A DNA stretch of 64,000 bases from CAZIGK01 sp964538615 (lineage in GTDB: Bacteria > Pseudomonadota > Alphaproteobacteria > Rickettsiales > RI-342). The position numbers were made by a program, and so were the translations under genes. Shown piece after piece: positions 8,202-17,653 of the stretch (position 1 is its first letter; every line of letters starts with the position of its first letter). The stretch covers positions 1 through 64,000 of the forward strand of contig CAZIGK010000001.1 in NCBI GenBank assembly GCA_964538615.1, in the 5' to 3' direction. The notes beneath the pieces were generated by a model. The model was not told the origin of the DNA. It did not search any database and saw only the letters and a program-made list of their open reading frames with translations.

Positions 8202-10583
8202 TCACGCCGCCATCGCTTGGGAAAGGTTTTCCTCGCGCCCCTGTTCCATCTGTACTGCCAGTTTTACACGCAGATCGCGGAACAGGGATTCCAGCACCGT
8301 TAATGCGTCCGTGGTAGTAACCACCGCCAACAGCGAATCCACACCCGGTGGAAAATCGGTTGGCAGCCCGTTTATAACATGGGCATGGTACTCCTCAGCC
8401 GGAAAACGTAAATCTCCCAAAAATTGCATCATGTCTTCATAGCTTTGCATTCCGGGTAGCAACCGCGGCTCATACTGTTGCTTTTCCTCGTTCCATTCAT
8501 GGGTGGTCCAGGCAAACGCAGGAGCCAGATCATCCGCCACACGGTGCAACAGCACCTCAAACCAGCGAAGGCTGGCCTGCATCAGGTACAAGTTGGCCTG
8601 ACGGGTCACATCATCGGCTTCTGTGGCGGCAATATCCACCAAATCCCCACCGGGTAAACCGATCATTTTCTCAATAACATACATCAGCTTCCACTGCATG
8701 TAGTCATGGTTCACTTTTTTGCTACCATCCGGCATGGTTTCACGCGGTGGTAGCGTAATGGGTTTACCACCTGCCTGAAATTCCTCATCCGCATATTGCT
8801 TCTGAGAATCCGTGCGTTCAAGAGGCTTCAACCAGTACTTCAAAAAGCTTTTGCCATGCTCAAACCGCTCGAAAGCTTCTGTAAATTGTGCCACCGATGC
8901 TTCAACGGACTGTTTGACCGTCACTGGTATCTGACTATGGTACTGCATCCACAGTGCATCCAGTGCATGGGTGCTGAACAGGTAGTTTTTTTGGGTTGAC
9001 TCCTCACCGCCTGAGGGGGGAAACGGAAAAGTTTGACTGGCCAGAGCATCACGTCGTTGTTGTAAGTGCTTAATTTTTTCCAGATGCGGCTTTTTCTCAT
9101 CATCACTGAGGCATTTGTTGTTTCGCATTTTTTCAAAAAGCGTCAACTCCTCCTGCACAATGGAGTGCTCGGTCACCCGTATATCCACCTCCACAGGCGC
9201 CACCCGGATGTGAAATGCCCGCAGCGCGTCCAAATAATCGGCATCCACCAGACCAGACTGTTTAAGTTGCAGCCATTTTGCATGCCAAAGCGTATGGTGA
9301 CTACGCTCGGCTCCTTCCAGTTCATCCATAAACTGGCGGTGCGCTCTTAATTCCGCTTTGGACTTACCCGCCAAATTACCCGAAGCCTGCGGCTCTTTGC
9401 CCAGTTCTCCCCGGTCATGCTCCTCGGCATCATTGACGGATTGCACCCGCATAGTGTCTAGCTTGTCCAAAACCTCAGCAGAAGCCCCTTGAGCCTTGGC
9501 CATCTCCTGCGCCCGATCAAACATTCCCACCACCAACGATTTCACGCGTTGGGAATGAATGGCGGGGTTGTGCTTCACCAGTCGATTGGCGGCTCCCATT
9601 GCCGGGTTATCGGTTCCCCGCTCGTGGGTAGAAAACTGCATGTTCAGACTGGTTTGCAGTTCAATATCCGATGCTGTCCAGCCCAGTCCATACGCTTCGT
9701 TTTGCAACGTCGTCAGGAAACGCCATTTCTCTTCCTGCCCCTCCGCTTGCAACAATGCATCACGCCTTACAGCAAAAACCGGCACTTCAAAGACCTGACG
9801 CAAACCCAGCTCATGCATTGTGCGCACCATCAATTCACGCAGCCAGGGTTCTGCCGTGCGCAAGCTAAGGGAGGTCACACCTCCATCCAGAATGTCTTTT
9901 GCCTGCAACAGCAGGGGGGCATTGGCTTGCTGTAGGGCATTCGCATCTTGTTGTAATGCCCATGATTCTTCAGCAATGGCCTGCGCCCGTTGTACCAGCT
10001 CTGGGTAGGGCTGACCTTGCTGCAATAACTGTTGATAGAAAGCTTCACGTTGTGACGTGTTCATGCAATCATAACGCGCCCCCAACTCCGCAAGCAATGC
10101 CTGTGTGCGTGCCTGCTCAAATTGCCAGCCCAGACGGGCTAAAGCCGGGTTGGCATCCTCTATACGGCTATAGACGACATCCCGCGTACTCATCCCTTCA
10201 GCATATTGCCATGCATATCCGGGACGGTATCCATTCCAACTGTTATACGGGGCATCCAGTAGAGCGTTGCGTTCTGCCGCTTCCGTGGGCAGAGAATACA
10301 CATCTTCCAACGTCAGTTCGTGTAGAATATCTAATAAGCTATCCCGGTCTTCCCAGTAAGCCTGCCGGAAGCTATCCGGTGTCAGGCCATTGGCCAAAAG
10401 CTCTTGAAAAGAAACATTGCCGCGTTGCGAGATATGGTCACGTGTGACCATATGTAACAGCAGATTACCGAGCATCCGGCTATCGTCCGGTTCCGTCAGA
10501 ATCTCCGCCGGATATCGCGCCTGTTGGCGCAGACGTTGGGCAAAGGCATGCAGGGAATCGGTATAAAGCGCTTGCTTCGACAT
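8202..10583 (-). CDS. 793-residue protein of unknown function
   Basis: A long, well-formed soluble protein with no signal peptide, no membrane segment and no motif I recognise. It is rich in Gln, Leu, Ala and Glu and appears mostly alpha-helical. A likely coiled coil with many charged residues covers about residues 480-530 (HSIVQEELTLFEKMRNNKC region). A low-complexity basic/acidic patch lies near residue 390 (GKEPQASGNLAGKSKAELRA). The ATG at 10581-10583 has AAGG about 11 bases upstream. It reads the same way as prfC downstream. It is one of three big orphan proteins here with the same general character (see 14217 and 27604). An intracellular structural or secreted-effector role is possible but purely speculative. 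Confidence 0.7.
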   Translation of the reverse strand: MSKQALYTDSLHAFAQRLRQQARYPAEILTEPDDSRMLGNLLLHMVTRDHISQRGNVSFQELLANGLTPDSFRQAYWEDRDSLLDILHELTLEDVYSLPTEAAERNALLDAPYNSWNGYRPGYAWQYAEGMSTRDVVYSRIEDANPALARLGWQFEQARTQALLAELGARYDCMNTSQREAFYQQLLQQGQPYPELVQRAQAIAEESWALQQDANALQQANAPLLLQAKDILDGGVTSLSLRTAEPWLRELMVRTMHELGLRQVFEVPVFAVRRDALLQAEGQEEKWRFLTTLQNEAYGLGWTASDIELQTSLNMQFSTHERGTDNPAMGAANRLVKHNPAIHSQRVKSLVVGMFDRAQEMAKAQGASAEVLDKLDTMRVQSVNDAEEHDRGELGKEPQASGNLAGKSKAELRAHRQFMDELEGAERSHHTLWHAKWLQLKQSGLVDADYLDALRAFHIRVAPVEVDIRVTEHSIVQEELTLFEKMRNNKCLSDDEKKPHLEKIKHLQQRRDALASQTFPFPPSGGEESTQKNYLFSTHALDALWMQYHSQIPVTVKQSVEASVAQFTEAFERFEHGKSFLKYWLKPLERTDSQKQYADEEFQAGGKPITLPPRETMPDGSKKVNHDYMQWKLMYVIEKMIGLPGGDLVDIAATEADDVTRQANLYLMQASLRWFEVLLHRVADDLAPAFAWTTHEWNEEKQQYEPRLLPGMQSYEDMMQFLGDLRFPAEEYHAHVINGLPTDFPPGVDSLLAVVTTTDALTVLESLFRDLRVKLAVQMEQGREENLSQAMAA

Positions 10584-10734
10584 GGGGGGAATACCTTGCT
10601 GTCGTGAAACATGCAGCTTTATGCATCATTTTGACGCATTCGCCAAGTCTGTCATAAAAAATTCATGTGGAAATGAGCCAAAAAAATAAAAAAACTGCTT
10701 TGTCCAAACGCAAAAGAAGCATTAGAAGGCTCTG

Positions 10735-11862
10735 TTATGACTTCCGGTTTATTTCGGATACCTGTAACAGGGATGCTGCAAACTCTGTCGCGGTAAATGA
10801 GCGCAAATCTTCAATACTTTCCCCGACCCCCAGATAATGCACCGGCAGACCAAATTGCTCCGCCAATGCCACCAAAATACCGCCCTTGGCTGTGCCATCC
10901 AGCTTGGTTAGTGCTAGGCCGGATACTGGCACAATATCCGCAAAATGTTTGACCTGTTGAATGGCGTTCTGACCGGTGGTGGCATCCAGCACCAGCAGGG
11001 TAGCATGGGGAGCATCCATAATTTTTTTGCCGATGACGCGATGTATCTTTTTCAGCTCTTCCATCAACCCTGTTTTATTGTGCAAGCGCCCCGCCGTATC
11101 AATAATAAGAATATCTAATTGATCCTCCAGTGCTTTTTCCACCGCCTGATAGGCCACACTCGCAGGGTCTGCCCCCTCTTGTCCGGTGATCACCGGGCAA
11201 CCGGAACGCTCTCCCCATACCTGCAATTGCTCCACCGCTGCCGCACGGAATGTATCCGCCGCAGCAATCACCACAGAATAGCCCTGTTCCCGCCATTGCT
11301 GCGCTATTTTACCAATGGTGGTGGTTTTCCCCACCCCATTCACTCCCACCACCGTCAAAACAAACGGCTTTTTGCTTGCCTCAACCAGCAGTGGCTTCGC
11401 CACGGGCTGTAGCAAATGGCTGATACGCTCCGCCAGAAACTGACGTACATCTTCCCCGCTAATATCTTTCTCAAATGTTGCTTTACGTAACTCTGCCACC
11501 AGTTGATTCGCCACATTGACGCCCATATCCGACAGAATCAGCAGCTCTTCCAACTCCTCCAGCATGGCTGCATCCAGCTTGCGGCTGTTGAACAGACGGC
11601 TGATACCGTCCGTCAGGGGACTTGCGGTTTTGCTTAACCCCTGTTTCAACCGTTCCAGCCAGCTTAGAGACGCCTGTTTTTTGCTGTCTGCGACCCTTAT
11701 GCCAGAGGCAGGCGTCACCGGCTCATTCTCTGTCGTCATGGTACCTAATGCAGGTACCGTGGCAGCGGTTGCGGAAGCTCCGGCATCAGGCACCATATCC
11801 TCTTCCCTGGAGGAAGGCGTCTGTTCCGAATCCTGCTTTTTACGACGGAAAAAAGGAATCAT
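10735..11862 (-). CDS. ftsY: signal recognition particle receptor FtsY
   Basis: FtsY is the membrane-associated GTPase that receives SRP-ribosome complexes for co-translational insertion. The 375-residue protein has an N-terminal basic start (MIPFFRRKK), a low-complexity acidic linker to about residue 60, a four-helix N domain, then the G domain with GVNGVGKTTTIGKIA, DTAGRLHNKTGLMEELKKI and LTKLDGTAKGG. Its ATG overlaps the mtaB stop in an ATGA, so the two are translationally coupled in a dapF-mtaB-ftsY run. Confidence 0.97.
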   Translation of the reverse strand: MIPFFRRKKQDSEQTPSSREEDMVPDAGASATAATVPALGTMTTENEPVTPASGIRVADSKKQASLSWLERLKQGLSKTASPLTDGISRLFNSRKLDAAMLEELEELLILSDMGVNVANQLVAELRKATFEKDISGEDVRQFLAERISHLLQPVAKPLLVEASKKPFVLTVVGVNGVGKTTTIGKIAQQWREQGYSVVIAAADTFRAAAVEQLQVWGERSGCPVITGQEGADPASVAYQAVEKALEDQLDILIIDTAGRLHNKTGLMEELKKIHRVIGKKIMDAPHATLLVLDATTGQNAIQQVKHFADIVPVSGLALTKLDGTAKGGILVALAEQFGLPVHYLGVGESIEDLRSFTATEFAASLLQVSEINRKS

Positions 11863-13241
11863 ACGGCCTCTACCTTTGCCAGCAGCGTGGAACCTTCCAC
11901 ACCCATAATACGCGCATACACAAGGCTTCCTTGTAGCAAGCTTTCCACTGGCGCGCCACCCTCAATGGGCGCTTCCACACATCGTACTGGCGCAAAATGC
12001 TCGGTTCGCCCCAGACCGTCCTGCTCCATCAACACCTGTGCCATGGTTCCCACGCGGGAATGCAAAAACTGCTGCAACTGTCGTTCCCCCAGTTGGCGTA
12101 ACCGTTCCGCCCGTTCTTTGCGCACCGCTTTGGCTACCTGCGGCATTTTCGCCGCCGGTGTTCCCTCCCGTTCCGAATAGGGAAACACATGCAAATAGGT
12201 CAGGTTACATTCTTCTACAATCTTCATACTTTGCTGGAACATTTCTTCTGTTTCCGTTGGAAAACCAGCAATAATATCTGCCCCAAATACAATATCCGGC
12301 CTTGCCTTGCGTGCTTCCAGACAAAAGCGAAGGGCATCTTCCCGCAGATGCCGCCGTTTCATCCGCTTCAGAATCATATCATCCCCTGCCTGCAACGATA
12401 GGTGCAAATGCGGCATGAAACGCGGCTCATCCCGCAAGAGCTGCAAGACATCCGCATCCACTTCCACCGCATCAATGGAAGAGAGGCGTAGGCGAGGCAA
12501 TTCCGGTACCAGCTTCAAAATGCGGGCACAGAGGTTGCCAAGGGTTGGCTTGCCCGGCAAGTCCTGCCCGTAATCACTCACATCCACCCCGGTCAGCACA
12601 ATTTCTTTATACCCGCGCTGTACCAACTGCCGAATTTGGTTCACCACTTCCCCTGCCGGCACACTACGGCTATTACCACGCCCATAGGGAATAATACAGA
12701 AAGTGCAACGGTGATTGCAGCCATTTTGCACCTGAATAAAAGCGCGGGATTTCCCCTCCAGCCCTTCCACCAGATGCAAAGCGGTCTCCTGAACGGACAT
12801 AATATCATTCACCCTCACCCGCTCAGTGCCAAAAGCACTCAGGCGGTTGCCTCCGGATTTCAGATAGGCATCCGGCTGCATTTTTTCTTCATTGCCCAGC
12901 ACCTGCGTCACTTCCGGCATGGCGGCAAACACCTCCGGATGCACCTGCGCGGCACAGCCGGTTACAATAATCTCTGCATCCGGTCTTTCCCGACGTAATT
13001 TGCGAATGGACTGCCGCACCTGCCGTTCGGCTTCCTGCGTGACGGCACAACTATTGACTACCACCACATTCTCCCGTCCGGCGGCGTGTAAATGCTTGCG
13101 AATCACCTCGCTTTCATAGGCATTCAGGCGACAGCCAAACGTCAACACCTCATTGCCGGACACCTGCGTTTCGGCATTCGTGAATGTTTCCGTTACCGGG
13201 GCGATTGTCTCGCTTACAAGATGTTTTTCTGTGGCAGACAT
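11859..13241 (-). CDS. mtaB: tRNA t6A37 methylthiotransferase
   Basis: MtaB is a radical-SAM enzyme that adds a methylthio group to N6-threonylcarbamoyladenosine at position 37 of tRNAs. The N-terminal UPF0004 domain supplies three cysteines (FGCRLNAYES, VVNSCAVT, VTGCAAQ). The radical-SAM motif is CNHRCTFC (CxxxCxxC) within NGCNHRCTFCIIPYGRG. A TRAM domain ends the protein. The FGCRLN signature and overall pattern favour MtaB over MiaB or RimO. Start choice is uncertain: ATG 13241 is used here, but a TTG nine codons upstream (13268) is in frame, and neither has a clear ribosome site. Confidence 0.92.
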   Translation of the reverse strand: MSATEKHLVSETIAPVTETFTNAETQVSGNEVLTFGCRLNAYESEVIRKHLHAAGRENVVVVNSCAVTQEAERQVRQSIRKLRRERPDAEIIVTGCAAQVHPEVFAAMPEVTQVLGNEEKMQPDAYLKSGGNRLSAFGTERVRVNDIMSVQETALHLVEGLEGKSRAFIQVQNGCNHRCTFCIIPYGRGNSRSVPAGEVVNQIRQLVQRGYKEIVLTGVDVSDYGQDLPGKPTLGNLCARILKLVPELPRLRLSSIDAVEVDADVLQLLRDEPRFMPHLHLSLQAGDDMILKRMKRRHLREDALRFCLEARKARPDIVFGADIIAGFPTETEEMFQQSMKIVEECNLTYLHVFPYSEREGTPAAKMPQVAKAVRKERAERLRQLGERQLQQFLHSRVGTMAQVLMEQDGLGRTEHFAPVRCVEAPIEGGAPVESLLQGSLVYARIMGVEGSTLLAKVEAV

Positions 13242-13283
13242 GGGGGAGAGCGATACTCTTTTGCGCAAAACTTGAGCAGGTGT

Positions 13284-14126
13284 CTATAGCAAACTTTCGT
13301 CCAGCACACCAGAGAAACTAACAGCAATGTCTCCCGTCATCCAGACCGGATGCATCGGTTGCTGCTCACTCCCCTCCCAGCGGATGCTTAATGAACCACC
13401 CGGCAAATGTACCCAGGCTTCAGCATCCGTCAGACCTAACCGACGTGCGGCGACCTGTGCGGCACAGGCACCTGTTCCGCAGGCTTGCGTCTCCCCTGCC
13501 CCGCGCTCCCATACCCGCAGGCGGATATTCTGCCGATCAACCACCTCTGCCATACCAATATTGGCTCGCTCCGGAAACCACGCATCATGCTCCAGCAATG
13601 GTCCCAGCCGGTGCAGATCAACCGCCATAACATCCGGCACAAAAAACACCGCATGCGGGTTCCCCATACTCACACAGGTCGGGGGTTGCAAGCCTTCCGG
13701 CACCAGTGGCAATCGCAACGTCTCCACCGCTTGCCGCAAGGGAATCTGCTGCCAATGCAGTCCCGGCATATCCATATTCACCTGCACCCGTTTGTCGCCT
13801 GCGGTCTTTGCCTGCAACAGGCGGTCACGGGTTTGTAACGTAACCTGCGATGCTCCGGTTCGTTGCATCTCCAGCCAGCCAATGCAGCGGGATGCATTGC
13901 CGCATGCGCCAGATTCCGTTCCGTCCGCATTGTAAAAACGCACCCGCACATCCGCGGCATTGTCATCTGGCGCATCCAGAATCACCAATTGGTCACAGCC
14001 CACCCCATGATGCCGATCCGCAATACGCTGCACCTGCACGGCAGATAGCGCCACCGGCTGCACCCGCGCATCCATAATTACAAAGTCATTACCAAGGCCA
14101 TGGGCTTTCACAAACGCCAGCGACAC
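13284..14126 (-). CDS. dapF: diaminopimelate epimerase
   Basis: DapF converts LL- to meso-diaminopimelate for lysine and peptidoglycan synthesis. The 280-residue protein starts with the family pattern (FVKAHGLGNDFVIMD) and carries both catalytic cysteines: GACGNASRC and ACGTGACA. The start is GTG at 14124-14126; an in-frame stop lies three codons upstream, so no ATG extension is possible. It leads a minus-strand run with mtaB (42-bp gap) and ftsY, a neighbourhood common in alphaproteobacteria. Confidence 0.96.
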   Translation of the reverse strand: MSLAFVKAHGLGNDFVIMDARVQPVALSAVQVQRIADRHHGVGCDQLVILDAPDDNAADVRVRFYNADGTESGACGNASRCIGWLEMQRTGASQVTLQTRDRLLQAKTAGDKRVQVNMDMPGLHWQQIPLRQAVETLRLPLVPEGLQPPTCVSMGNPHAVFFVPDVMAVDLHRLGPLLEHDAWFPERANIGMAEVVDRQNIRLRVWERGAGETQACGTGACAAQVAARRLGLTDAEAWVHLPGGSLSIRWEGSEQQPMHPVWMTGDIAVSFSGVLDESLL

Positions 14127-14216
14127 ATTATTTCATCCATTGTTCTCGTGATGAAGCGATGTTATAGCCGTCATCTCCTCTTCAGGCCATGTATTTTCTG
14201 GCAGCCGTCCACGCAT

Positions 14217-15866
14217 TTACCGCCTCTGCCCCCCTGCCAGCCCCAACGCTTCTACGGCTTGCTTAGCAATATCTGCCAAATGCATATCCGCCGTTACTTG
14301 CACCACGGCCGGAATATAGGTTTCTGCCCGCCTGGAACTCATGGCATCTTTTGACTCTGGCGGCAGGTAAAAACGATTCAAGCCATCATCCACCAACTGC
14401 CCAAACAAGGCGGGCTGATTCGTATGTAGTTCTGCCAGAAAGGCTGCACCGGGTATCTGCCTTTGCGCCAAATCCTGCAGCAAACCATTCACCCGCCCGT
14501 GCAACACGTCCAGTACGGCATCCGGTTTGGGCTTGGTATTTTGAGAGAATATCTGCCTAATATGACCGACACGCTCAGATATCAGGTTTGCTTGTGCCTC
14601 CTTTATCGAGGTAGGATGTTCCTGATATATAAAATCTTCTGCTTTTAGTGTTTCCTTATCCGCAGGAGTCAGTTTTTCGGTCATGACCCGCAATAGCTGT
14701 GATTGAATGTACCTTAGGGTGGGTTCTTGTTGCGTCATATCCGCAAAACCAGCTCCTCCCCCGGCGGCGGCCTCCAAGTGACTGGCCAGCCCGGCCATAG
14801 CCAGCCACACCTGCCCACAAACGGCTGATTTTATTTGCGCTTCCGTATTGCCCTGCGGGTTCTTATCCAGAAACACACTGCCTGCCTGCGCATTAAAATC
14901 ATTAAACCACCCCATACCAACCACTGTTTCCACAAGTTCTCGTGGGGTGGCGATGTGCAAAAAACTTTTTCCCTGCGCTTCCGCCTGCACTAAAGCATCC
15001 AACCGATGCGGGTACCGGTTGCGGAAAGCTTCTGCGCCAATACCTATAGAACCCGCCGATGGCGTTATATGACCATCCGTGTTAAAGCCAAAAAACATCG
15101 CGTCCAGTTCAAGTGGTGTAAATGCCCGTTCGCCTATGTCAGAAGCGATACTGGGTTTAGCGGGTGCATTGTCTTTCCAATAGCCTTCAATATCGGTCTC
15201 TTTCACCTGCAACGCTTGAGCGATAATCCTGTCGTTGACCTCTGACGCCAGCGCCTCTCCGCCCATGGCGGTATCCAGCAGTGCGACAAAAGCCACAATA
15301 TTATCCAGCTTATTTGGTGCGGCTATAGGAAAAAAATTCGTCGCGTAACTATTCGTGGCTGCCTGAATAGTGGCCTCTTTGGAGACCCCTAATGCCCGAT
15401 AGAGGTGAAAGACAAAATCCGCCGTCATCATTTCATCGGATAAATCCCTGCCTCCCTGACCACCAATCACAGGTCGGCTTGCTTCTAATGCCTCGCCAGT
15501 CAGACCAAAGGCTTCTTGACGCGCCCAGCGTTCCGCGCAGTTTGACAGTAATTGATTCAGCGTGGCACCCGCTTTTATCGCTTCCCCTGCTTTGTTCTGC
15601 GGTTGCGCCGCTGTGTATAGCTGCGGCCGTCTGAAATCGTGATCATATTTGAGAATCACATCGTGCCAGGGATCCACATCCAGAAAATGCTGTAAATTAT
15701 GATACCCCCGATCCGGGGAGAGGCCACGCTGCCCCATAAACACCAGCGCATCCCGTAACAGCTCTTGCTGCATACTATCCAGCTGCACCCCCTGCAAACC
15801 TTCTACCACTTTGTTGCACAAAGCTTCAAAGACCTGTTTAACCTTATCTTTATCCAGCAAGTTCAT
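14217..15866 (-). CDS. 549-residue orphan protein with HD-like histidines
   Basis: A soluble protein starting MNLLDKDKVKQVFEAL; the frame is open 56 codons further upstream, but that part looks non-coding and runs into the ppa leader. Residues 53-63 read RGYHNLQHFLD, followed by WHDV (about 67-70) and YDHD (74-77). R-x-Y-H-N-x-x-H is typical of the first metal-binding helix in some HD-superfamily hydrolases and class I cyclic nucleotide phosphodiesterases, and a close H-D pair is also expected. The spacing is shorter than in those families and I could not place the later metal ligands, so this is only a hint. The remainder is helical and unfamiliar. It is divergent from ppa. Confidence 0.65.
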   Translation of the reverse strand: MNLLDKDKVKQVFEALCNKVVEGLQGVQLDSMQQELLRDALVFMGQRGLSPDRGYHNLQHFLDVDPWHDVILKYDHDFRRPQLYTAAQPQNKAGEAIKAGATLNQLLSNCAERWARQEAFGLTGEALEASRPVIGGQGGRDLSDEMMTADFVFHLYRALGVSKEATIQAATNSYATNFFPIAAPNKLDNIVAFVALLDTAMGGEALASEVNDRIIAQALQVKETDIEGYWKDNAPAKPSIASDIGERAFTPLELDAMFFGFNTDGHITPSAGSIGIGAEAFRNRYPHRLDALVQAEAQGKSFLHIATPRELVETVVGMGWFNDFNAQAGSVFLDKNPQGNTEAQIKSAVCGQVWLAMAGLASHLEAAAGGGAGFADMTQQEPTLRYIQSQLLRVMTEKLTPADKETLKAEDFIYQEHPTSIKEAQANLISERVGHIRQIFSQNTKPKPDAVLDVLHGRVNGLLQDLAQRQIPGAAFLAELHTNQPALFGQLVDDGLNRFYLPPESKDAMSSRRAETYIPAVVQVTADMHLADIAKQAVEALGLAGGQRR

Positions 15867-16045
15867 CCACAGCAGCCTATATAACAGTGAATTAGGGGAC
15901 TCACTTGCAGGGTAACAGGCTGATGTGAAAAAAACATGACGTTTGCATGACAGTTTTCTTGCAGAAAGCTTCCGCTTGCGAGATAAACGGGGACAGGATA
16001 ACCCGTGACCGCATATTCCACGGTCACTCTTCAAGGAGCCATCAG

Positions 16046-16588
16046 ATGGATTTCAGCAAAATTGACATTGGTAAGGACGCCCCGCGTGATGTGAATGTGG
16101 TGATTGAGGTTCCCATGGGGGCGCAGCCCATTAAATACGAAATGTGCAAAGAGTCTGGCGCATTATATGTAGACCGCTTCTTACACACCGCCATGTACTA
16201 CCCCTGCAACTATGGTTTTGTACCACATACCCTGTCAGATGACGGCGACCCGGTGGATGTGCTGGTCGTCAGCCAATACCCGGTGCAACCTGGATCCATT
16301 TTGCGTAGCCGCCCCATTGGGGTTTTGATGATGGAAGATGAAAGCGGTGGGGATGAGAAGATTCTGGCCGTTCCGCACAACAAGCTGCATCCTTTTTACA
16401 GCGATGTGAAAAATTATACGGATCTGCCTGAAATTCTCACCCAACAAATTGCCCATTTCTTTGAACATTATAAAGATCTGGAAAAAAACAAATGGGTCAA
16501 AGTAACGGGCTGGAAAGATGCCGCCACGGCAGAACAAATGATTCAGGAGGCCATTGACCGCGCCGCTAAAGCCAGCAAAGCAGCCTAA
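16046..16588 (+). CDS. ppa: inorganic pyrophosphatase, family I
   Basis: Hydrolyses pyrophosphate and so pulls biosynthetic reactions forward. The 180-residue length, the DGDPVDVLVV metal-binding segment (D-x-D-P-x-D), the YPCNYGFVPHT segment and the KNYTDLPE region are those of the bacterial family I enzyme. AAGGAG lies eight bases upstream of ATG 16046, which decides the start within a longer open frame. It is divergent from the 549-residue orphan. Confidence 0.97.
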   Translation: MDFSKIDIGKDAPRDVNVVIEVPMGAQPIKYEMCKESGALYVDRFLHTAMYYPCNYGFVPHTLSDDGDPVDVLVVSQYPVQPGSILRSRPIGVLMMEDESGGDEKILAVPHNKLHPFYSDVKNYTDLPEILTQQIAHFFEHYKDLEKNKWVKVTGWKDAATAEQMIQEAIDRAAKASKAA

Positions 16589-16621
16589 ATTCACTCCCTC
16601 TTGCGCAGAGAATGCAGCAAA

Positions 16622-16711
16622 CATGCTGGATGTTGCGCACCGGATATTCCACAGCACGAATCCACAGTAAGGAAGCGTGCATGCAAGCCGGATGCGCAAA
16701 CATCCAACATG
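16622..16711. repeat. long intergenic inverted repeat
   Basis: The arms at 16622-16644 (starting CATGCTGGATGTTGCGCACC) and 16687-16711 are near-complementary over 23-25 bases with one or two mismatches. Inside, GCACG (near 16654) and CGTGC pair again, so the whole 90-bp block can fold into one long stem or cruciform. There is no T run, so it is not a classic terminator. It follows ppa. Confidence 0.6.
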
Positions 16712-16990
16712 GGCGGCCTGTGACCGACGAAAGGCTGATTGCCTCAAACTATCGCCCTCCCCTTCCCTCTCACCCCTTGTTCGGTTACGCTACAAGACGG
16801 ATAGTACCGGACAGGAGCAGAGGTTATAGTGCCGATATCCGGTGTGTGTGTGCCCCCACAAACACCACATTAGGTGCATTGCACAAACGATTTTCCGCGC
16901 CATAGCGGGATTTTGTTAAGCTTTTTACCGATAAAATAGAAGAGTATAGAAAAGGAAAACATACGTTCTGGTTTGAAAGGATAAACCTCT
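16712..16990. other. non-coding gap upstream of the LOG-family gene
   Basis: No gene was recognised in this 279-bp stretch. It contains a pyrimidine-rich block and a short GT run (GGTGTGTGTGTG near 16840). The last 80 bp before the LOG gene are AT-rich and probably hold its promoter. Confidence 0.4.
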
Positions 16991-17548
16991 ATGACGGAAA
17001 CAAAAAAACAGCGTGCCATTTGTGTCTATTGCGGCGCGCAAAACAGAGTTGCCCCGCATTTTTTGGAAGCGGGAAAAGAATTTGGTAAGCTGCTGGTAAA
17101 AAATGATATTACATTAGTATATGGTGGCGGAAACTGCGGCATGATGGGGGCTGTTGCCAACTCCGTGCTGGAAAGTGGTGGCCGCGTGATTGGTGTCTTC
17201 CCTATCGAGTTACAAAATATCGAAGCAGAACATACCGGCCTGACGGAAATCCACATTGTGGAAGGCATGCACGACCGCAAAAAACTGATGTTCGATCGCT
17301 CCGACGGGTTTGTTGCACTGCCCGGCGGGTTTGGTACGCTGGATGAAACCTTCGAGATGATTACCTGGCGGCAATTAAACTTCCACCAGAAGCCCATTAT
17401 TATCTGCAACTATGAAAATTACTGGGATCACTGGGTTGCACTGGCAGAAAACATGCTGGAAAAAGGCTTCGCCCCGCCCCATACACGGGACTGCTATGAG
17501 GTTGTAAACGGTATTGAAGACGTCATTCCTGCCATTTTTCCTGAATAA
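16991..17548 (+). CDS. LOG-family nucleoside monophosphate phosphoribohydrolase
   Basis: A 185-residue protein of the lysine-decarboxylase-like/LOG family, Rossmann type. It has VYGGGNCGMMGAVA and the signature PGGFGTLDETFEMITWRQ (PGGxGTxxE), which forms the phosphoribohydrolase active site. Family members release a base from nucleoside 5'-monophosphates, and in plants they activate cytokinins. In bacteria the physiological substrate is often unknown, so I give no gene symbol. AAAGG lies 13 bases upstream of ATG 16991. Confidence 0.9.
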   Translation: MTETKKQRAICVYCGAQNRVAPHFLEAGKEFGKLLVKNDITLVYGGGNCGMMGAVANSVLESGGRVIGVFPIELQNIEAEHTGLTEIHIVEGMHDRKKLMFDRSDGFVALPGGFGTLDETFEMITWRQLNFHQKPIIICNYENYWDHWVALAENMLEKGFAPPHTRDCYEVVNGIEDVIPAIFPE

Positions 17549-17600
17549 ACTCTCCATACGCCACCGATAAAACGGATGGTATTTTAAGATAGTTATGGCA

Positions 17601-17638
17601 TAAAGGCTGGAGACATCGTTTTCAGCCTTTATGTTTTT
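17601..17638 (+). terminator. rho-independent terminator after the LOG gene
   Basis: TAAAGGCTG (17601-17609) pairs exactly with CAGCCTTTA (17623-17631) around a 13-base loop, followed by TGTTTTTG. It ends the LOG transcript just before the M48 lipoprotein gene. Confidence 0.7.
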
Positions 17639-17653
17639 GTGTCCGTGAGTCGA

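Noticed and set aside
10649..10666. CTGTCATAAAAAATTCAT as a third Pho box
   Set aside because: Only the first 7-mer matches well, and it points away from the nearest gene start (10583, minus strand).
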